This document shows, piece by piece, positions 59,523 to 64,000 of a stretch of DNA of 64,000 bases. Position numbers and translations under genes: made by a program. This stretch comes from Agreia sp. Leaf210. GTDB lineage: Bacteria > Actinomycetota > Actinomycetes > Actinomycetales > Microbacteriaceae. Numbering within the stretch: the stretch's first letter is position 1; every line of letters begins with the position of its first letter. Location: contig NZ_LMKK01000004.1 in assembly GCF_001421485.1 (NCBI RefSeq), positions 124,001-188,000 on the forward strand, in the 5' to 3' direction. The notes under the pieces were generated by a model, which was given only the letters and a program-made list of their open reading frames with translations, was not told the origin of the DNA and ran no database searches.

Positions 59523-59592
59523 GCTCCTCGGTCGGGCGGGCCGCTCTCTGCGCGCCCTCCATCGACCCTACCGAGCGGTCGCCCAGCACACG

Positions 59593-59638
59593 AAAAGGCG
59601 GCGTGGCCGCGCTCCGAAGAGGAGCACGACCACGCCGC
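59593..59638 (-). terminator. Rho-independent terminator after the glycoside hydrolase gene
   Basis: GCGGCGTGG (59598-59606) pairs with CCACGCCGC (59630-59638), and an inner GCTCC/GGAGC stem continues it. On the minus strand the hairpin is followed by CTTTTCG. It lies directly after the 1316-aa gene's stop. Confidence 0.8.
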
Positions 59639-59646
59639 GAGTCGTT

Positions 59647-62600
59647 CTAGGAGTGCTGGCTCCTTCTCTTCTTGCGGAGCACCACGGCGCCGGCCCCCAG
59701 CATCAGGAGGGTGAGCAGGCCCACGAAGCTCCAATCCGCTCCCGTCGCCGCAAGCTTTCCCCCGTTGCCCGCCGAGCCTGTTCCGGCCGCGTCAGAACCG
59801 CCGCCGGGAACCGGGTTCGCGCCCGGGTCGGCCGGTCCACCCGGCTCGCCCGGCTCGCCCGGCTCCCCCGGCTCGGAGCCGGCGAGCTGAACGAACGGAG
59901 CCACCGAGATGCTGTCGATGTTCGGCGCATACTGCGACCGCAGCAGCACTCCCGGGAACTGATCCGAGATCAACGTCGTGCCATCGAAGTTCGGCTTCTC
60001 CTCCGAGCTGAACGAGATCGTGTTGTCACCCTTCTTCAGCTGCACCTGCACCGTCAGCTCCCAGAAGTTGTTCTGGTGGAACGAGTGCGGGAACGCCACC
60101 GTCGACGTGGTGCCGTTGACGTCGAGCGTCGCGGACCGGGCGAGCGGGTCGGGGTTGTAGTGCGTCGCGGGCGACTGCTCCTCATTCGAGTACCGGATGG
60201 TGAGGGCGTACGTGCCGTCGGCGTCGACATTCACCTTCGAGAACTCGAGGCTGGAGTCGTTGCCGGGGGCTCCGCCGATGGTGCCGACGGCCTCGCCGCC
60301 AGACGCCAGCGAGAGCGCACGAGTCGCGGCAGACCCGGTGAGCGTCGCATCCTCGGCCTCATACTCGCCGTTCGCCGCCGCCTTCGCGGCGCTCGCGCCA
60401 GGCTTCGAGACGGCGAGCCGGTCGAGCACCAGGGCTTCGGATGCGCCGGTGACGGTCACCTTGTTGACCCCGCCAGACAGAAACACCGTCGTGTCGGCGC
60501 TGTCGGTGAGCGAGCCCACGGCCGTGCCGTTGACCGCGATCGCGCCCTCACCTTCTCCGAATGTCGCGAACGACAGGGTCGAATACGAGTCGTCGGCGGA
60601 GTAGACCCAGAAGGTGGAACTGGCGCCGGCAGCGAGCGTCACCGTGCCCGAGCCGGACACGCCGGCGCGGTCGTAGTCGGTGGTTGCATCCGCCGACAGC
60701 GTGGCGTTCTCCGCCTCGTAGAGCGAAACGGTGTCGGCCGCCGGGAGCGACAACTCGATCTTGTCGAGGATCGCGTCGCCCTGCGTGCCGCGTGAGCCAT
60801 CGAGGCTCTTCGCCGAGACCGAGATCGTATGGGCGCCCTTCGTCAGGTCGACCGTCGTGTTGGCGTGATCCCAGACCACCCACTTGTAGCCGAGCGGCAG
60901 GAACACCTCCTGTTCGGCTCCGCCGTCTACCGTAACGAACACGTTGACCGGTCCCTGATCGGCGTTGAGGTTGTACGTGTTCAGCGAGCTCGAGAACAGG
61001 CTGAGATCGTAGGCGCCGTCGGCCGGTGCCTCGACCGCGAAGTCGAGCTTCACGTCGGAACCCGTGCGAAGCCCGCCGACGTTGTAGTTGCCGGAGGTGT
61101 AGAAACCACCCTGGTTGCTGGGCGTCCCCTCGGGTCCGTTGCGGGTCCATCCGGTGCCCGTGTGGGCTGCGTCTTCGGCCTCGTACTTCGTGCGCCACGT
61201 CTCGCTCGGCACGGCCGGCGATGTCGTGTCGGTGCCCGGGGTGATGACGATCTCGTAGGCCGAGTCAATGTCGAGCTGCGGAAGGTCGTCACCGAAGCCG
61301 AGTCGCACGGCGTCATTGCTCACAGAGGCGTCGTACTCCTTGACCACCTTTGGTTCGCTCGAATCGCCGAGCTGCCCCGTCCAGCGGATCTCTCTGACGA
61401 GAACGTGCACGTTCGAGCCGAAGACGTCTTGCGGAACGTCGTCGAAGTACACGGCCTGCTTGCCGGAGGCGCCTCCAATCAGTGCCTGCGCCCGCTTCTT
61501 GGCGGTGTCGAGCGTGGCCACGCCCTGCACGGTGTAACTGTCGAGCGACGGCGGCGTCACCGCCACGGTGTCTCCGGTCATCTGCCCGTAGGAGTTGAGG
61601 AGCCACCACTGGCCGTTGCCCCGGTTGGACTGAACGGCCGAGTCGCTGAGGTTGCCGTCGATGTTCCAGTACGCGATGTCGCCGTCGACCTTCTTGTCTT
61701 CGAGCGCCGAGATCCACTGGATCATCTGCCCGGGAACGGAGGTGTGGTAGTTGAAGGCGTACTCGTTGAGGTTGATCGGCAGCTGCTTGCCCTCGTATGC
61801 GGTGCCGGCGAAGAGCTCCGGCTCCCAGGAACGGTAGCGATCGACGTTGCGGCGGATCGCCGACGGGTCGCTCAGCTCGTGCCAGGTGATGACAGCAGGA
61901 ACGGTGACCGCATCGAGGGTGTGCTGCATGAATCCGCGTACCTGGTCGTACAGAACGCTCGTGTTCGGTCCGGCGATGCGGGCGTCGGGCATCTTGCCCT
62001 TGATCAGCGCGTAGACCTCGTCCCAGGCCGAGAAGAACTGGGCAGGGTCGTCGAGCCAGCTCGTGCCGTAGAAGCTCTCGCTGCCGTTGCCGAACATGTT
62101 GCCCTCGGGCTCGTTGAAGGGAACGAAGACGATGTTGTCTTGGTACTCGGCGGGCAGCTGCAGCACCTGATCGACCTGCGTGGCGATCTTGGCCTTGAAG
62201 TCGGCGAGCTTCTCATCGCCCGTGTCGCCGGGCACCTGGTAGGGGAATCCTCGGTAGATGTCGGTCATGTAGATGTAGACGTCGCCATTCGAGCTGTCGG
62301 CCAGAGGCTTCACGATCTCGAGCGCGTCGGCACCCGGATGCTGTGGGCCGTCTTGGGCCTTCGTGGCAACGGTGCGCAATTTGATGCCCTCGAGCAGGTT
62401 GTTCGAGGGAACGTCTTGGCCGTAGACGCCGTAGAGCGTTCCCGAGGCGCCGCCCATGAACGCACCGGTGGATGAGCCGAGGTCAACGGTCAATTCGCCG
62501 GTTTCGACGACGGTGACGGTGGCGGTGACCTCGGTGTCGGTGCCTGTGACGACGCCCTTGACCGTGAACGTCTTCTTGCGGGTGTCGTAGAGCGTCGGGT

Positions 62601-63597
62601 CGGACACAGCGTCCCAGGTCACCGGGGCGACACGTTCGACTCCGTCGGAGTAGAGCGCCTGCACCCCGGGGAGCGCGGGAGCCTCGCCGACGGGGGTAGT
62701 CGTGTCGACCGTCAGCTGGGTCACCGAGGTCACGGTGGGCACAGCCGGGCCGGCCAGAGAGGCGACCTGCTCGGCGTCGAGGGCTCGGTTGTACACCGTG
62801 AAGTCGTCGACGACGCCGTCGTAGTAGGGGTGCACGTTCCAGAGCGCGCGTCCGATGAAGCCGCTGTTCTTCGCCGAATCCGGGCTCAGCGTCGCGCCGA
62901 TGTCGAGCGAGGCATCTGCCCGCGCGACCTCGAGGCCGTTCAGATACGACACGATCGTCGACCCGTCGAGCACGGTCGTGACGTTGACCCACGTGTCCTT
63001 CGCCATCACCGAACTGGAGGCGGCGTTCGCCTGGCCCCCGGTCGAGGTCGGCTTGACCGCCGAGACGGTGGTGTTGTTGCCGTCTCGGAACTTGGGCGTG
63101 AAGAACACGGAGTTGTCTTGGCTGGCTCCGAGGCCGTAGAGCCATTGGAAGCCGCCGTCGTAGCCCGACCATTTCGTCCACGCGGAGATCGTCACGGCAT
63201 CCAGGTCTGTGAACAGACCCTTCGGAACCGTCACGAAGGGCGCCGTCGTCGAATCAGCCGGGCCACCCGTGAGGTCGAGGCCGGTCGTTCCCGGCGAGCG
63301 CCCCTCGACGAGCGACTCTGCAGAGAAGTTGGTGATGGCTCCGTCGAGCCCCCGGGCCGACTGGTCGACGACCGTGGAGTCGGTGACGTTCTTCTGCTCG
63401 AAGTCGTAGTCGAGGATCAGGGCGTCGTCGGGAATGGGGGCCGCCGTGGGCAGCGCCGCCCCCGGTTGAAGGGCCGCCGGCTGCAGCGCCACTGCAGGCG
63501 AACTGGAGAGGCAGGCGAGAGCGAGCGCCGTGACGACGCCACCCGCCAGGAGTGGAGAACGCCGGTGTCGGCGTTGAGGGAATGCGATCGGGGCCAC
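59647..63597 (-). CDS. Sortase-anchored multidomain glycoside hydrolase, 1316 aa
   Basis: Domains in order: signal peptide (about 1-38); LamG/concanavalin-like domain (about 60-275, ..TVSAW.KW.GYDGGFQWLYG, then LYNRALDAEQVASL); Ig-like Big_4 domain (about 290-365); clan A glycoside hydrolase (about 370-720), with acid/base Glu in FVPFNEPEGNMF and a likely nucleophile in INLNEYAFNY; then three CBM6/CBM35-like modules (about 800-965, 970-1075, 1085-1235), each opening with YEAE.A; a GEPGEP linker; and LAATG followed by a membrane helix and RKKRR, the sortase (LAxTG, class E type) signal. It should bind and cleave a plant or algal polysaccharide at the cell surface. GTG start at 63595-63597. A LacI operator lies upstream. 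Confidence 0.88.
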   Translation of the reverse strand: MAPIAFPQRRHRRSPLLAGGVVTALALACLSSSPAVALQPAALQPGAALPTAAPIPDDALILDYDFEQKNVTDSTVVDQSARGLDGAITNFSAESLVEGRSPGTTGLDLTGGPADSTTAPFVTVPKGLFTDLDAVTISAWTKWSGYDGGFQWLYGLGASQDNSVFFTPKFRDGNNTTVSAVKPTSTGGQANAASSSVMAKDTWVNVTTVLDGSTIVSYLNGLEVARADASLDIGATLSPDSAKNSGFIGRALWNVHPYYDGVVDDFTVYNRALDAEQVASLAGPAVPTVTSVTQLTVDTTTPVGEAPALPGVQALYSDGVERVAPVTWDAVSDPTLYDTRKKTFTVKGVVTGTDTEVTATVTVVETGELTVDLGSSTGAFMGGASGTLYGVYGQDVPSNNLLEGIKLRTVATKAQDGPQHPGADALEIVKPLADSSNGDVYIYMTDIYRGFPYQVPGDTGDEKLADFKAKIATQVDQVLQLPAEYQDNIVFVPFNEPEGNMFGNGSESFYGTSWLDDPAQFFSAWDEVYALIKGKMPDARIAGPNTSVLYDQVRGFMQHTLDAVTVPAVITWHELSDPSAIRRNVDRYRSWEPELFAGTAYEGKQLPINLNEYAFNYHTSVPGQMIQWISALEDKKVDGDIAYWNIDGNLSDSAVQSNRGNGQWWLLNSYGQMTGDTVAVTPPSLDSYTVQGVATLDTAKKRAQALIGGASGKQAVYFDDVPQDVFGSNVHVLVREIRWTGQLGDSSEPKVVKEYDASVSNDAVRLGFGDDLPQLDIDSAYEIVITPGTDTTSPAVPSETWRTKYEAEDAAHTGTGWTRNGPEGTPSNQGGFYTSGNYNVGGLRTGSDVKLDFAVEAPADGAYDLSLFSSSLNTYNLNADQGPVNVFVTVDGGAEQEVFLPLGYKWVVWDHANTTVDLTKGAHTISVSAKSLDGSRGTQGDAILDKIELSLPAADTVSLYEAENATLSADATTDYDRAGVSGSGTVTLAAGASSTFWVYSADDSYSTLSFATFGEGEGAIAVNGTAVGSLTDSADTTVFLSGGVNKVTVTGASEALVLDRLAVSKPGASAAKAAANGEYEAEDATLTGSAATRALSLASGGEAVGTIGGAPGNDSSLEFSKVNVDADGTYALTIRYSNEEQSPATHYNPDPLARSATLDVNGTTSTVAFPHSFHQNNFWELTVQVQLKKGDNTISFSSEEKPNFDGTTLISDQFPGVLLRSQYAPNIDSISVAPFVQLAGSEPGEPGEPGEPGGPADPGANPVPGGGSDAAGTGSAGNGGKLAATGADWSFVGLLTLLMLGAGAVVLRKKRRSQHS

Positions 63598-63708
63598 GGG
63601 GGAAACCTCTCATCGGTGTCGGTGGCGGCGCCTGAGGGGTGTCCCGGAAGATCCGCTCTCGAGCGAGTCCTTCACGTGTCAGCGCCGTTGCTTACGGGTG
63701 TTCGACGT

Positions 63709-63728
63709 TCATCGAACCGGTTCGATGA
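63709..63728. promoter_or_regulatory. LacI-type operator, glycoside hydrolase side
   Basis: TCATCGAACCGGTTCGATGA is a perfect 20-bp palindrome with the central CG typical of LacI-family sites. It lies 112 bp upstream of the glycoside hydrolase start. Confidence 0.8.
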
Positions 63729-63850
63729 GTGTATAGGGCTGTTTTGGGCGGCGCAAGGCTTCCTTGGCGTGGCGCAGAGCATTTTTCGCTGAAGAAGGCT
63801 CGGGTTCGACGACAATGAAGGTGCGGATATCGCATCCGGAAGCCGATAAC

Positions 63851-63870
63851 TCATCGAATCGGTTCGACGA
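63851..63870. promoter_or_regulatory. LacI-type operator, regulator side
   Basis: TCATCGAATCGGTTCGACGA repeats the first operator with two changes and ends 17 bp before the lacI-type ATG, suggesting autoregulation. Confidence 0.75.
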
Positions 63871-63886
63871 ACATCTGAGGAGCATC

Positions 63887-64000
63887 ATGGCCACCATCGG
63901 AGATGTCGCCCGTGTAGCGGGCGTCTCGCGCAGCACCGTGTCGTACGCGCTGTCAGGCAAGCGTCCGATCTCGGGCGAGACGAATGAGCGCATCCAAGCG
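63887..64000 (+). CDS. LacI-family regulator, N-terminal part (runs off the window)
   Basis: ATG at 63887 with GAGGAG upstream. The visible 38 residues are the LacI helix-turn-helix: TIGDVARVAGVSRSTVSYALSGKRPISGETNERI, ending at the window edge. It is divergent from the glycoside hydrolase and flanked by matching operators, so it should repress the hydrolase until a sugar from the polysaccharide is present. Confidence 0.92.
   Translation, partial: MATIGDVARVAGVSRSTVSYALSGKRPISGETNERIQA

Overview
The window is high-GC DNA from an actinobacterium, most likely a member of the Microbacteriaceae. This rests on GC-rich codon use, short intergenic repeats built on CCCTTCGACAAGCTCAGGG and TCGAGTAG/CTACTCGA cores, an LAATG sortase signal, DICT and DUF2277 families, and a branched-chain 2-oxoacid dehydrogenase operon preceded by an aromatic/histidinol-phosphate-type aminotransferase. 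I see no rRNA, tRNA, CRISPR array, transposase or complete phage gene.

Layout. 1-6.7 kb: the tail of an EAL-DICT signalling protein, tiny acidic genes, a GNAT enzyme, a MarR-controlled FAD monooxygenase, and two unrecognised proteins. 6.9-12.2 kb: a ferredoxin, then the hisC-like/E1alpha/E1beta/E2 operon on the minus strand. 12.3-18.6 kb: a distinctly AT-richer accessory island with a membrane protein, an ApeA-like HEPN protein, a large HD-phosphohydrolase/phosphoribosyltransferase fusion with a small partner, and a divergent MerR-like regulator. Right beside it (18.6-19.8 kb) lies a graveyard of broken regulators: response regulator, histidine kinase and TetR pieces. 19.8-24.5 kb: azoreductase/HxlR pair, small DUF proteins, 3-hydroxyacyl-CoA dehydrogenase and TetR. 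24.5-26.9 kb: a Baeyer-Villiger-type monooxygenase fused to an alpha/beta hydrolase. 26.9-35.6 kb: lipoproteins, a CDF transporter coupled to a lone solute-binding lobe, a MarR/NmrA pair and a two-subunit fluoride channel. 35.7-40.1 kb: an ABC exporter, then a Tat-type lipoprotein dioxygenase followed by its own tatA-tatC-tatB genes. 40.3-47.8 kb: YrdC-family protein, hydrolase/TetR pair, CPBP protease, a two-component system, MBL and PAP2 enzymes, and a flavin/F420 oxidoreductase-like protein. 47.8-50.9 kb: ASCH protein, then KaiB-KaiC facing a BLUF photoreceptor. 51.3-54.4 kb: a TPP riboswitch and thiM-thiE-thiD/tenA. 54.5-64 kb: a second two-component system, a beta-lactamase-like lipoprotein, MepB, membrane proteins, and a 1316-residue sortase-anchored glycoside hydrolase controlled by a LacI regulator that runs off the end.

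Regulation is unusually readable. Perfect or near-perfect palindromes sit between divergent regulator/target pairs (MarR, HxlR, TetR, MarR, LacI), and an 81-bp palindromic repeat occurs twice, both times between convergent genes.

The strongest candidates for something new are the HD-PRTase fusion operon with its MerR-like regulator, the KaiBC-BLUF light/clock-like locus, the monooxygenase-hydrolase fusion, the dioxygenase-linked second Tat system, and the 81-bp repeat family. All calls come from reading the sequence; no database search was run.
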